Origin: CAZTGZ01 sp964613385 | GTDB taxonomy: Bacteria > Bacteroidota > Bacteroidia > NS11-12g > UBA9320 | Direction: 5' to 3' | DNA length: 64,000 nt | NCBI GenBank assembly: GCA_964613385.1 | Contig: CAZTGZ010000002.1 | Coordinates: 62,001-126,000, forward strand | Shown here: piece by piece, positions 44,875-53,039 of the stretch | How the letters are laid out: every line of letters begins with the position of its first letter | Position numbering within the stretch: the stretch's first letter is position 1 | Translations under genes and position numbers: made by a program | Notes under the pieces: generated by a model | Seen by the model: only the letters and a program-made list of their open reading frames with translations | The model's database searches: none | Told to the model about the DNA's origin: nothing

Positions 44875-46365
44875 TCAAAGCAAATGAATGGTTTTTGATA
44901 CTATTTTCCGTTCACTTCCAGATGTATTTATTTCAAATATTACCATGTAAACTCCTTTGATGGAAGTATTTCTATAGTATCCATTCCATCCATTTTCTAA
45001 ATCTGTGGTTTCAAATAGTTTTTCACCCCATCGATTATAAACTTTTAAGGTTCCGGTAACGTGGCTACAATTTGTAATCAATGAATAGGTATCATTCATT
45101 TGATCATGGTTTGGAGTGAATGCATTGGGAAAATGGATTTTACACTCACAGTGCTCATTTCTTATTTCTACGGTATCACTGGCACTTCCGCAGAAATTAC
45201 TTATGGTCAATCCCAAAAAACCATATCGAAAACTGTTTTGTGCCAAAATTGAGCCATCACTCCACAAGTATTGCAAGATATCTGGTTTGTATGCGTTTAT
45301 TTCTATTTCTGATGAATCACAATTTTCAATGGGATCTCCCAATTCCAAACCTGGCTTTTGATACGCTTTAATTAAAATGGAATCTCTGGATATCCCACAT
45401 GCATTGCTTACTTCGATCCAATAGATTCCTTCAGTTCTTGTTATTATGTACAAGCCTGAATCACCGGTGTTCCAATTACTTTTTACAATGTGATGGTGAG
45501 AGGTTGTTGCGTCAATTCTGATGTATTGATGATCGCAAATAAATGTGTCCTTTGGTAATACCACATTCGGACTTTCTAAAAACTGAATGTAAATTGAATC
45601 CATGTAAAGGCAATTTTTCTGGAACCCGGTTACAAAATAAATACCGGTGGTATCTACACGAAATTGATTTGTTTGAGATCCATCAGACCATGAAATGATA
45701 GAATCCAAACCCAAAGGTTTCAGATCAAATCCCAAGGATTGATCACACAAGATGGTGTCAGCAGGAAGTATGTGTTTCGAATCGTTGGCAAAATCATTTA
45801 CTTCTATAACCACATCATCAATGGCCATCCACATTTGAGGTCCCTTGGGAATAAATACAAGATACTTGATATTTTTACGGGCTTTAAAACAACCTTCTAT
45901 TGTATGCCATATGGTATCACCCTTGATTTGCGTTGACTCCCATTCCAAATTGCCTGAGTGTAAATGTACATTGTTTGCGGCACTATTCGTTACGCCTGGC
46001 ACTTCATCCAACCCAAATATTTGAAGCGTGTTTTGAAAATCCCAAATGCTGCAAACCTTTAATCTAATTCTATAAGTAACAGATTCTGATAAACTTAAAC
46101 TTTGACCTATGGATTCGGAACTGCCAATCATTGCATAATAATTTCCAGAAACGGGTCTCGGCCAGTGTGGGAAAATAGAAGGGTCTGCCCCAATATAATC
46201 GGGAGAAGGTGTAAATGCATCCCAATTATAAACTTTATTAAAATCCAATTCTCTACTGGCAATATTGCCCGTATTCATTTCAAAACTTTCATTCGAAAGA
46301 AGGTTTTGACCTAACATGCCTTGAATAGAGCCAAAGAAAAAAAGTAAAAAAACACCTCCTTTCAT
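44875..46365 (-). CDS. T9SS type B sorting domain-containing surface protein
   Basis: 496 aa with signal peptide MKGGVFLLFFFGSIQGMLGQ. The first ~180 residues ('NLLSNESFEMNTG ... VSGNYYAMIGSSESIGQSLSLSESVTYRIRLKVCS ... MWMAIDDVVIEV') look like a galactose-binding/carbohydrate-binding jelly roll. Then come repeated short beta-domains ('LPADTILCDQSLGFDLKP', 'LPKDTFICDHQYIRIDA', 'LGDPIENCDSSEIEINA'). The tail 'CKIHFPNAFTPNHDQMNDTYSL ... LKVYNRWGEKLFETTDLENGWNGYY ... GVYMVIFEI' is the gliding-motility-associated, type B T9SS signal. It should be secreted and attached to the surface by the SprF/PorP route. It lies just beyond the CRISPR array, with no functional link to it apparent. Confidence 0.87.
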   Translation of the reverse strand: MKGGVFLLFFFGSIQGMLGQNLLSNESFEMNTGNIASRELDFNKVYNWDAFTPSPDYIGADPSIFPHWPRPVSGNYYAMIGSSESIGQSLSLSESVTYRIRLKVCSIWDFQNTLQIFGLDEVPGVTNSAANNVHLHSGNLEWESTQIKGDTIWHTIEGCFKARKNIKYLVFIPKGPQMWMAIDDVVIEVNDFANDSKHILPADTILCDQSLGFDLKPLGLDSIISWSDGSQTNQFRVDTTGIYFVTGFQKNCLYMDSIYIQFLESPNVVLPKDTFICDHQYIRIDATTSHHHIVKSNWNTGDSGLYIITRTEGIYWIEVSNACGISRDSILIKAYQKPGLELGDPIENCDSSEIEINAYKPDILQYLWSDGSILAQNSFRYGFLGLTISNFCGSASDTVEIRNEHCECKIHFPNAFTPNHDQMNDTYSLITNCSHVTGTLKVYNRWGEKLFETTDLENGWNGYYRNTSIKGVYMVIFEINTSGSERKIVSKTIHLL

Positions 46366-46519
46366 ATTGCAAGATAGTTAAAATCTCAGCAACACACTAC
46401 TTGCGATTTGCTGCAACACAATTTCGCATACTTTCATCTTTAACTGAACAATTTGCGAATTCTTTGATTGTTCAAAAGTGAGGTTAGCACCATTCTTCCA
46501 TGGATAAAATGCTATCCTA

Positions 46520-46744
46520 ATGTTTGAACCAAGGAGTTACATAGAAGAAAGCACTTTTGAAACTTTTCGGGATGGTCTTTTTTTTTTTGGACTCACGGAA
46601 AATCCTTCAAAAAAAAAGGCGGAAGATATCCTTCAAGACCATCCTGGAGATAAAATTCGAGCAGATATCAAAAAAGTCAATGCTACTTATATAGAAACTT
46701 TCAAAGTTTTAAAAAAGAAGGTTTTGGTACATGAGCTCGAATAA
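46520..46744 (+). CDS. Small hypothetical protein with long homopolymer tracts
   Basis: 74 codons: begins MFEPRSYIEESTFETFRDG and ends KVLVHELE. I recognise no family. The composition (many K and E, amphipathic ends) is protein-like. However, the frame passes an 11-T run (46578-46588) and a 9-A run (46609-46617), both prone to slippage. There is no convincing ribosome site or promoter. It may be a small real gene, a phase-variable one, or the remains of a larger gene. Confidence 0.3.
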   Translation: MFEPRSYIEESTFETFRDGLFFFGLTENPSKKKAEDILQDHPGDKIRADIKKVNATYIETFKVLKKKVLVHELE

Positions 46745-46826
46745 TCATAAAACCAAAAGGGGGGTAATAATACCGGACAAAACTGTAGAAGTCTCAAGTT
46801 TTGAAGGGATACGGAAATCGACCTAA
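46731..46826 (+). CDS. Very short ORF overlapping the previous small ORF
   Basis: 31 codons from ATG 46731 to TAA 46826, in a different frame and overlapping the previous ORF by 14 bp. The C-terminal part (GVIIPDKTVEVSSFEGIRKS) reads like protein. It could be the second gene of a small pair or the frameshifted tail of one broken gene. It overlaps the end of the convergent transposase gene by four bases. Confidence 0.2.
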   Translation: MSSNNHKTKRGVIIPDKTVEVSSFEGIRKST

Positions 46827-47407
46827 TTTTTATTATCTAAAGTTTGCTTTAATGTGCAATTCTTCTCTAACCTCAGCCCTTCCTCTCTCCAATTCACCGG
46901 ATTATTCAAAATATAGGCTGAGATTCTATCATAAGATTTTTCATTTCGAATAATATGATCATGAAATCTGCTTTGCCATTGGATTTCAAACCCCATTCGA
47001 TGGGCATGTTTTGTAACTGCCGATTTGTATGACCGGATAATACTGGAAACCGAATTGGCTTTGGGGGATATTTCAGACATTTTTTGATTTTTCTGTTGCA
47101 GTGGGCTCGTTGCATGCAACGAGCCCACTGCTTCAAATTCCCTTATTGTCAAAATCCCATGCACATGATTCGGCATAACCACAAAGGCTCCCAATTCGAC
47201 ATTCTTTTGATGATATGGAATCTGATGCCATAAAAGTTCAGCTATAACTGCGACCGGAGAATAGTGCAATTTAGAATTTTCAATTTCCCCGAAATAATGC
47301 ACCCTATGTTGAGTACAAATCGTAATAAAATAAGAGCCGGGCCATCGGTAATCCCAGGATTTCAGCCTTAATGGAATGTGGTGAAACTTACTTTTAGAAG
47401 GGGTCAT
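46823..47407 (-). CDS. REP-associated tyrosine transposase (RAYT, IS200-like Y1 family)
   Basis: 194 aa from ATG 47407 (an in-frame start at 47449 adds 14 atypical residues). The N-terminus 'PLRLKSWDYRWPGSYFITICTQHR' is the standard RAYT opening; the HUH metal site is 'VVMPNHVHGIL'. The catalytic Tyr lies in 'SSIIRSYKSAVTKHAHRMG', and the C-terminus has 'WQSRFHDHIIRNEKSYDRISAYILNNPVNWREE'. Such proteins cut single-stranded palindromic REP sequences and are usually domesticated single-copy genes. No IS ends are evident. A perfect 34-bp palindrome lies inside the coding region, in the linker between HUH and Tyr motifs. Confidence 0.85.
   Translation of the reverse strand: MTPSKSKFHHIPLRLKSWDYRWPGSYFITICTQHRVHYFGEIENSKLHYSPVAVIAELLWHQIPYHQKNVELGAFVVMPNHVHGILTIREFEAVGSLHATSPLQQKNQKMSEISPKANSVSSIIRSYKSAVTKHAHRMGFEIQWQSRFHDHIIRNEKSYDRISAYILNNPVNWREEGLRLEKNCTLKQTLDNKN
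47098..47131. repeat. Perfect 34-bp palindrome inside the transposase gene
   Basis: The left arm GCAGTGGGCTCGTTGCA is followed at once by its exact reverse complement, with no spacer. On the minus strand it encodes AVGSLHATSPL of the transposase linker. The stem would be 17 bp without loop; single-stranded it would fold strongly. It resembles a REP/BIME-type target in length and GC content. Confidence 0.8.
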
Positions 47408-47492
47408 AGATTCGAAAATCCATCTAATATCCCATTTCAAAAAAGTCAATCTGATGAATTCTGTCTAAAATCCTGATGAACGAAAATCCAAT

Positions 47493-48914
47493 CTACCCCA
47501 ACTCATATTCCTGCTTAAAAACAGGCAGCTCAATTTTACCAAATCCGTGCTGTTTCATCGCATCTCTGAACATTTCTCTCCGATCGTTTTCGCCATGAAC
47601 GAGAAAAACTCTTTTCAATCGATTCTTATCGAGTCCCGACAAATATTCCAGCATTTCCTTTTCATCTCCGTGCGCACTGAAACTGTCCAGAATTTCGATA
47701 CTGGCGCGAACCGGTATCTCTCTCCCATGAATATGTACCCGATCCGCTCCGTTGCGCAAATGTGAACCTAAAGTGCCCTCCGCGCAATAACCCACCACCA
47801 ATACCGTTGTGTCCGGATCTGCCAGATTGTTCGCCAAATGATGTTTTACCCGGCCGGCATTCATCATACCACTCGCACTGATTATAACGCAAGGTTCCCG
47901 ATATTCATTGATGGCCTTAGAGGCCTCTACACTTCGCACATAACTCAATCCATTAAATCCAAACGGGTTGGGGTCTGTAGCCATATATTCGGTAAGCTCC
48001 TCATCGAAACACTCGGGATGCATGAGAAAAATGTCCGTAGCATTCACGGCAAGAGGACTATCCACAAATACCTTCACCCTGGGCAATTGACCCTGATTCG
48101 CCAGTTGGTCGAACATGTACACAATTTCCTGTGTCCGGCCCACACTAAAGGCCGGGATAATCAATCGACCCCGCTTCTCGACACATGTTTCCCGGACTAT
48201 ACGCAGCAATTCGTTCAGATCACTGCTTTCCTTCTCATGTTGCTGACCGCCATATGTGCTTTCACAAATCAGAAAATCCAAATCCGGCATGGGATGCGGA
48301 TCTCTTAAAATAGGTCGGTGCGGACGTCCAATATCACCGCTGAACCCGAACATCACCTCCCTCCCGTCTGCCTGCTTAATCTTTAACGTAACCGATGCAG
48401 AACCCAGAATATGTCCACTATCCCGAAACAAAACCGAAACTCCCCTGACCATCTCATACCAGCGATTGTAACCGACCGTAATAAACTGATCTATGCTGCG
48501 TATAGCATCTTTTAAGGTATATAAAGGTTCAACCTTTTCCTTTTTGCCTCCGTGCCCGGGAGAATGTGCCATGCGTTGTGCGCGATACTGTGCATCCCGC
48601 TCCTGTATCATGGCGCTGTCCTGTAACATAATGGCAGCCAAATCGCGGGTGGCCGAAGTGCTGTAAATCTCTCCTTTAAAACCATCCTTCACCAATTTTG
48701 GAATCCTACCGCTGTGATCGATATGCGCATGTGACAAAACCATCAGGTCAATTTCAGCCGGATCAAATGCCCATTGCTCATTGAAATGCTCATAACCTTC
48801 TTCATGTCCCTGATACAGACCGCAATCCAACAATATTTTCAATCCGGTATCTGTAGTGAGTAAATGACTACTTCCGGTCACCGTTCCGGCTGCTCCACAA
48901 AATTTTACTTTCAT
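47493..48914 (-). CDS. MBL-fold beta-CASP metallo-hydrolase (RNA-specific exonuclease type)
   Basis: 473 aa. The metallo-beta-lactamase core has 'LSHAHIDHSGRIPKL' (HxHxDH, about residues 59-64), 'LFRDSGHILGSASV' (motif 3) and 'VMFGFSGDIGRP' (motif 4 Asp). The beta-CASP cap is about 240-380 ('IPAFSVGRTQEIVYMFDQLA', 'VFVDSPLAVNATDIF', 'IISASGMMNAGRVKHHL'), and the C-terminal MBL RNA-specificity part has 'SAHGDEKEMLEYL' and 'VFLVHGENDRREMF'. This is the CPSF/YSH1-like bacterial family (as TTHA0252), thought to degrade or process RNA. Divergent from ppk2. Confidence 0.9.
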   Translation of the reverse strand: MKVKFCGAAGTVTGSSHLLTTDTGLKILLDCGLYQGHEEGYEHFNEQWAFDPAEIDLMVLSHAHIDHSGRIPKLVKDGFKGEIYSTSATRDLAAIMLQDSAMIQERDAQYRAQRMAHSPGHGGKKEKVEPLYTLKDAIRSIDQFITVGYNRWYEMVRGVSVLFRDSGHILGSASVTLKIKQADGREVMFGFSGDIGRPHRPILRDPHPMPDLDFLICESTYGGQQHEKESSDLNELLRIVRETCVEKRGRLIIPAFSVGRTQEIVYMFDQLANQGQLPRVKVFVDSPLAVNATDIFLMHPECFDEELTEYMATDPNPFGFNGLSYVRSVEASKAINEYREPCVIISASGMMNAGRVKHHLANNLADPDTTVLVVGYCAEGTLGSHLRNGADRVHIHGREIPVRASIEILDSFSAHGDEKEMLEYLSGLDKNRLKRVFLVHGENDRREMFRDAMKQHGFGKIELPVFKQEYELG

Positions 48915-49019
48915 AATTTAACAGACCGCAAGTTATATAATACCGAAATGAATACAGAACAAATTGAAATGATTACCATAGAATTTTGTTAAAGTTGCTG
49001 CGCTTAACCGATCAATCAA

Positions 49020-49910
49020 ATGACATCATTCCTACATGACCCAAAAATGGCCGTTTATCATGGCTCCGAGTTTGCGTTAAAGAACTTCCAAACGGACTAT
49101 ACCGGCACAATTCGAGATAAAGACGAAGGTGAAGATTTTCTGAAAGAACAAAAGAAGCTGCTATTCGAGCTTCAGAGAATGTTGTTTGCAACAGATAATC
49201 ATGCCCTGCTGATTATATTTCAGGCAATGGATGCAGCCGGAAAAGACAGCACCATCAGCCATGTATTTTCCGGAATGTTTCCCCAGGCAGGAACCGTTCA
49301 TAGCTTTAAAGTTCCCAGCGCCCTGGAAATAGACCACGACTATCTATGGCGAACGAATGCTTGTTTGCCGGAAAGAGGGCGTTTAAGTATTTTCAATCGC
49401 TCGTATTATGAAGAAGTTCTCGTGACTAAAGTTCATCCACAAATCATACTGAATCAGCGTATTCCGGGATTAAATTCTGTCGAGCAACTGGATACCCAAT
49501 TCTGGAAACAGCGCTATGAGAGTATTCGGAATCACGAAAGCCATCTGGCCAGGAACGGAACGGTAATTCTTAAATTCTTCCTGAATGTGTCGAAAGAAGA
49601 ACAAAAAAAACGCTTCCTGAAACGGATAGAAGAATCTGAAAAAAATTGGAAATTCAGCATGGGTGATCTCAAAGAAAGGGCGCGCTGGTCTGACTATCAG
49701 GATGCATATGAAGCCGCCATACAGGAAACATCTGCACCTCATGCCCCGTGGTTTGTAATACCTGCCGATCATAAATGGTTCATGAGAGCAGCAGTTTGCA
49801 GGATTATAACCGAACAACTCCAATCGCTGAACCTCAGCTACCCGGAGCTGGGTGAAGTCGAAAGAGCAGAACTCGACGAAGCCAAAAAAATTCTGGAATC
49901 AGAGTCCTGA
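49020..49910 (+). CDS. Polyphosphate kinase 2 family protein (PPK2)
   Basis: 296 aa single PPK2 domain that moves phosphate between polyphosphate and nucleoside di- or monophosphates. Walker A is AMDAAGKDS (residues 69-77); Walker B/lid residues are 'LSIFNRSYYEEVLV' (about 126-139), followed by the basic 'RNGTVILKFFLNVSKEEQKKRFLKRIEESEKNWKFSMGDLKERARW'. The one-domain form with MDAAGKD belongs to class I or III; AMP or ADP preference cannot be decided from the sequence. A possible promoter (TAAAGTTG at 48990) is one base off consensus. Confidence 0.9.
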   Translation: MTSFLHDPKMAVYHGSEFALKNFQTDYTGTIRDKDEGEDFLKEQKKLLFELQRMLFATDNHALLIIFQAMDAAGKDSTISHVFSGMFPQAGTVHSFKVPSALEIDHDYLWRTNACLPERGRLSIFNRSYYEEVLVTKVHPQIILNQRIPGLNSVEQLDTQFWKQRYESIRNHESHLARNGTVILKFFLNVSKEEQKKRFLKRIEESEKNWKFSMGDLKERARWSDYQDAYEAAIQETSAPHAPWFVIPADHKWFMRAAVCRIITEQLQSLNLSYPELGEVERAELDEAKKILESES

Positions 49911-49959
49911 ATTGCCATTTATTCCCTTATTTTGACAATTATTTCTTTAAACCTAAATC

Positions 49960-52900
49960 ATGAAAAAAATTTTAGCCCTTATATTGAGTTTGGTTACCAC
50001 CCAAATATTTGCTCAATGCATCAGCACTTTCCCATACACGGAGAACTTCGAAAAATTCAGAAAAACATCTACCACAGCAAGTTGTGATGCCACACAGGCC
50101 GGTGACACGGCGAACCGCTGGGTGCAAGACCCCAACGACAATGGAGAATGGCGCGCGGATACTTCCGGAACTCCATCCATCGGAACAGGGCCCGGAGCAA
50201 CCGATACCACCTCAGGTAATGGAAGTGGTAAAGACTATAACCCGGGAACTTTGAATGGCATATATATGTACACAGAAGGCACCAGCACCACAAGCTGCGC
50301 CAATGCTGTCGTGAATTTATTGAGTCCGTGCTTTGATTTCTCTGCTACGGGAAAATTTTATAAACTCACCTTCGCCTATCATATGTTTGGCGCAGGAATG
50401 GGAACCCTTTTTGTTGATATTTACGACAATGGCGTGTGGACCAATGTTTGGGGTCTGGCCGGAAATCGCGGTGAAAACTGGCAAGTGGCCAATGTTGAAC
50501 TCGGAAAATATAAAGGCAGCAATATTCAACTCAGATTCCGTTCGGTCATGGGTGCAAACTTCCTCACCGACATGGCCATCGATGATATAAAAATATCAGA
50601 GTATTACCCCAGCGACTATGACGCGGAACTCATTGGTTCTCAGCGCTATGTTAACGAATACACCTACTTTACCTCTCGCCAGAGCCAGACTTATGAATTA
50701 AATTCAACCGTTAGAAACAATGGATACAAAGAAATTACCGGTGTAAAAGTAATCGCTACTTGCGGCAGCTATCAGGATACACTTGTATTGGATACCATAG
50801 CCCCATTCTCATTCAAAATGGCAAGATTTCCCAAAAAATTAAACCCTGTAGATACTGCCACCCAACGTGTCATTCATTTTGAGACTTATCTCAACCAAAA
50901 CGACACGATCAAAAACCAAAGCAATGACATTGGCTCCGGGTTAACGGATTCGACCTTTGCCAGAGACCCCGGCGTGAATACCGGCGGAATCGGATTCAAC
51001 GGAGGCGTAGGTGAAATCGGACAGATGTTCTATCTGAAAAATAAAGACACCCTTTCGTCAGTAACTTTTTACCTGGCCAGTCCAACTGCCGGCGACAGTG
51101 TGCGCGTGCACCTTTACACATTTGGTACCGCACCGGGATCCCTGATTTCCTCAACGCCTTCTGTGGCACTGCGTGCCGGTGGAAATGCCTATAATCTCCG
51201 ATTCCCTTGCGAACAATTTCTGGATACCGGAAAATACTTCATCAGTGTAGAACAAAGAAATACCAATAATATGAGTTTGGGATATACCACCAACTTCTAC
51301 ACACCACAAACGGTATTCTTTGGCAATGCGGCCGGATGGACTGAATCCGGAGCATCCAACTTTTTTATTGCCTTATTGCTGCGTATGGAGTTTGGAAAGA
51401 TCATCCTTCCTGAAGTGAAATTCAACGTTACCAAAGACAGTATCTGTCAGGGAGAAAGCCTGTTGATTCGCGCCAGCGGTGCAAGCAGTTACGCCTGGCT
51501 TCCATCCAATAGCGTTCCGAACCCAAATTCTTTCCAAAATCTGGTGAGTCCAAATGCTACATATACTTACCAGGTCAGAGGAACCAATAGTTGCGGTTTA
51601 AGTAAAACCAATACATTTACCCTAAAAGTTAAAGAAAGTCCTTCTTATACCGTGACTCCCGATACCACGATCTGTGCAAATAAGCCTATCGTTCTATCGG
51701 CAAAAGGAGGCAACTCATATCAGTGGATTGGTGGTCCTGCCAATACTTCCTGGTCTGTAAATCCACCAACCGGTACTACATATAGCGTAAAAATAGACTC
51801 GAGCAACGGATGTTCCAGAACCGTTAATGTAAAAGTGGATGTGGATCATGCCGTGGTGCAGGTTAACAATGATACCACCATTTGCGAAAGTTCAGCACTT
51901 ACGTTAAAAGCCAGTGGATTGGCTAGTTATAAATGGCTGAGCGGTCCTGCAACACCGGATTATACGGTGTATCCAACGTTTAGCAGATCATATATTATCA
52001 CCGGTAAAAATGCCCGTGGCTGCGACGCCATGGACAGCGTTCGGGTTACGGTTATTCCCGGCCCTACCATCAGCCTAACGAATGATACAGCCGTTTGTTT
52101 CGGAAACCGCATCACTTTGGTTGCCGGCGGCGGAGTGGCCTATCAATGGCACGGTGGACCAACCACTACTGAATGGAATTTCCTGCCATTTTCGGATGGA
52201 TATCGATTTGTGACCGTAACTGCACCGAACAACTGCTCCAAAACAGACAGTGTTTGGGTTAAAGTAGCCGCCTTCCCATTACTCAACGCAGGAAACGACA
52301 CCACAATTTGCGAAGGTGGGCAAGTGCTCCTGAATGCGCGCTCCAATGAAAATGTGTCGTTCAGCTGGCAACACGGACCGAACACCGCCAGCAGCAATGA
52401 AAAACCCAAGTCATCCATAACCTACAAGGTCAAAGCCACCAATACGAGCGGATGTTTTACCGAAGATAGTTTGAGAGCCACCGTGAATCCATTACCAAAG
52501 GCTTCATTCACCTGGGTTCAAAACGGAAAACAAATCACCTTGAGCAACAAATCTCAGCATCATGATAATCTGATCTGGAAACTGGGAGATGGCAACTCTG
52601 CCTCGGCAGAAGGATTTGTTCATACCTACAGTGCAGATGGGAATTATACCATCACCCTCATCGCCAGCAACGATTGCGGAAATGATACCATGAAGCTTGA
52701 CATTGTGGTGAATACAGCCTCTGCTCCATCCGCTGAAGAAGCAGGTTTCCTTTTCTATCCTCAGCCTGTACAACACGTATTGCATATACAAAAGCCCGAT
52801 TTTGTTCGGTCTGAGCACAAGATGTTCCTGTATGATGTAAGAGGTATGGCTGTAATGGAATGGAATTCCGGTACAGATAATCCAACCGTCGTAAACCTGA

Positions 52901-52980
52901 ATTCGCTTGCATCCGGTGTGTATTTCCTCCATATCCATACCGATAGAGGAAGCTTTGTTCAAAAGGTGATTCGAGAATAG
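49960..52980 (+). CDS. T9SS type A surface protein with MAM-like and Ig/PKD domains
   Basis: 1,006 aa with signal peptide MKKILALILSLVTTQIFAQ. A MAM-like beta-sandwich covers about residues 20-210 ('FPYTENFE ... YKLTFAYHMFGAGMGTLFVDIYD ... NIQLRFRSVMGANFLTDMAIDDIKI'). A second sandwich ends near 490; then five Ig-like repeats with the pattern 'D(T/S)xIC...L.A.G...Y.W..G' follow (about 490-840). One PKD domain comes next ('SFTWVQNGKQITLSNKSQHHDNLIWKLGDGNSA'), and a type A sorting domain closes it ('FYPQPVQHVLHIQ ... GVYFLHIHTDRGSFVQKVI'). Exported to the surface by T9SS; binding or structural role inferred only. Confidence 0.88.
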   Translation: MKKILALILSLVTTQIFAQCISTFPYTENFEKFRKTSTTASCDATQAGDTANRWVQDPNDNGEWRADTSGTPSIGTGPGATDTTSGNGSGKDYNPGTLNGIYMYTEGTSTTSCANAVVNLLSPCFDFSATGKFYKLTFAYHMFGAGMGTLFVDIYDNGVWTNVWGLAGNRGENWQVANVELGKYKGSNIQLRFRSVMGANFLTDMAIDDIKISEYYPSDYDAELIGSQRYVNEYTYFTSRQSQTYELNSTVRNNGYKEITGVKVIATCGSYQDTLVLDTIAPFSFKMARFPKKLNPVDTATQRVIHFETYLNQNDTIKNQSNDIGSGLTDSTFARDPGVNTGGIGFNGGVGEIGQMFYLKNKDTLSSVTFYLASPTAGDSVRVHLYTFGTAPGSLISSTPSVALRAGGNAYNLRFPCEQFLDTGKYFISVEQRNTNNMSLGYTTNFYTPQTVFFGNAAGWTESGASNFFIALLLRMEFGKIILPEVKFNVTKDSICQGESLLIRASGASSYAWLPSNSVPNPNSFQNLVSPNATYTYQVRGTNSCGLSKTNTFTLKVKESPSYTVTPDTTICANKPIVLSAKGGNSYQWIGGPANTSWSVNPPTGTTYSVKIDSSNGCSRTVNVKVDVDHAVVQVNNDTTICESSALTLKASGLASYKWLSGPATPDYTVYPTFSRSYIITGKNARGCDAMDSVRVTVIPGPTISLTNDTAVCFGNRITLVAGGGVAYQWHGGPTTTEWNFLPFSDGYRFVTVTAPNNCSKTDSVWVKVAAFPLLNAGNDTTICEGGQVLLNARSNENVSFSWQHGPNTASSNEKPKSSITYKVKATNTSGCFTEDSLRATVNPLPKASFTWVQNGKQITLSNKSQHHDNLIWKLGDGNSASAEGFVHTYSADGNYTITLIASNDCGNDTMKLDIVVNTASAPSAEEAGFLFYPQPVQHVLHIQKPDFVRSEHKMFLYDVRGMAVMEWNSGTDNPTVVNLNSLASGVYFLHIHTDRGSFVQKVIRE

Positions 52981-52988
52981 ACTTCTTA

Positions 52989-53020
52989 TTTGTGCATGTT
53001 AAAAGGTCATAATATCTTTG
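52989..53020 (+). promoter_or_regulatory. Promoter of the 2-oxoglutarate dehydrogenase E1 gene
   Basis: TTTG (52989-52992), 20 nt, TATCTTTG (53013-53020): a full match to the Bacteroidota promoter in both boxes and spacing. Transcription should start near 53027, about 13 nt before the ATG at 53040. Confidence 0.75.
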
Positions 53021-53039
53021 CAGGCTATTACCTGCGGCC

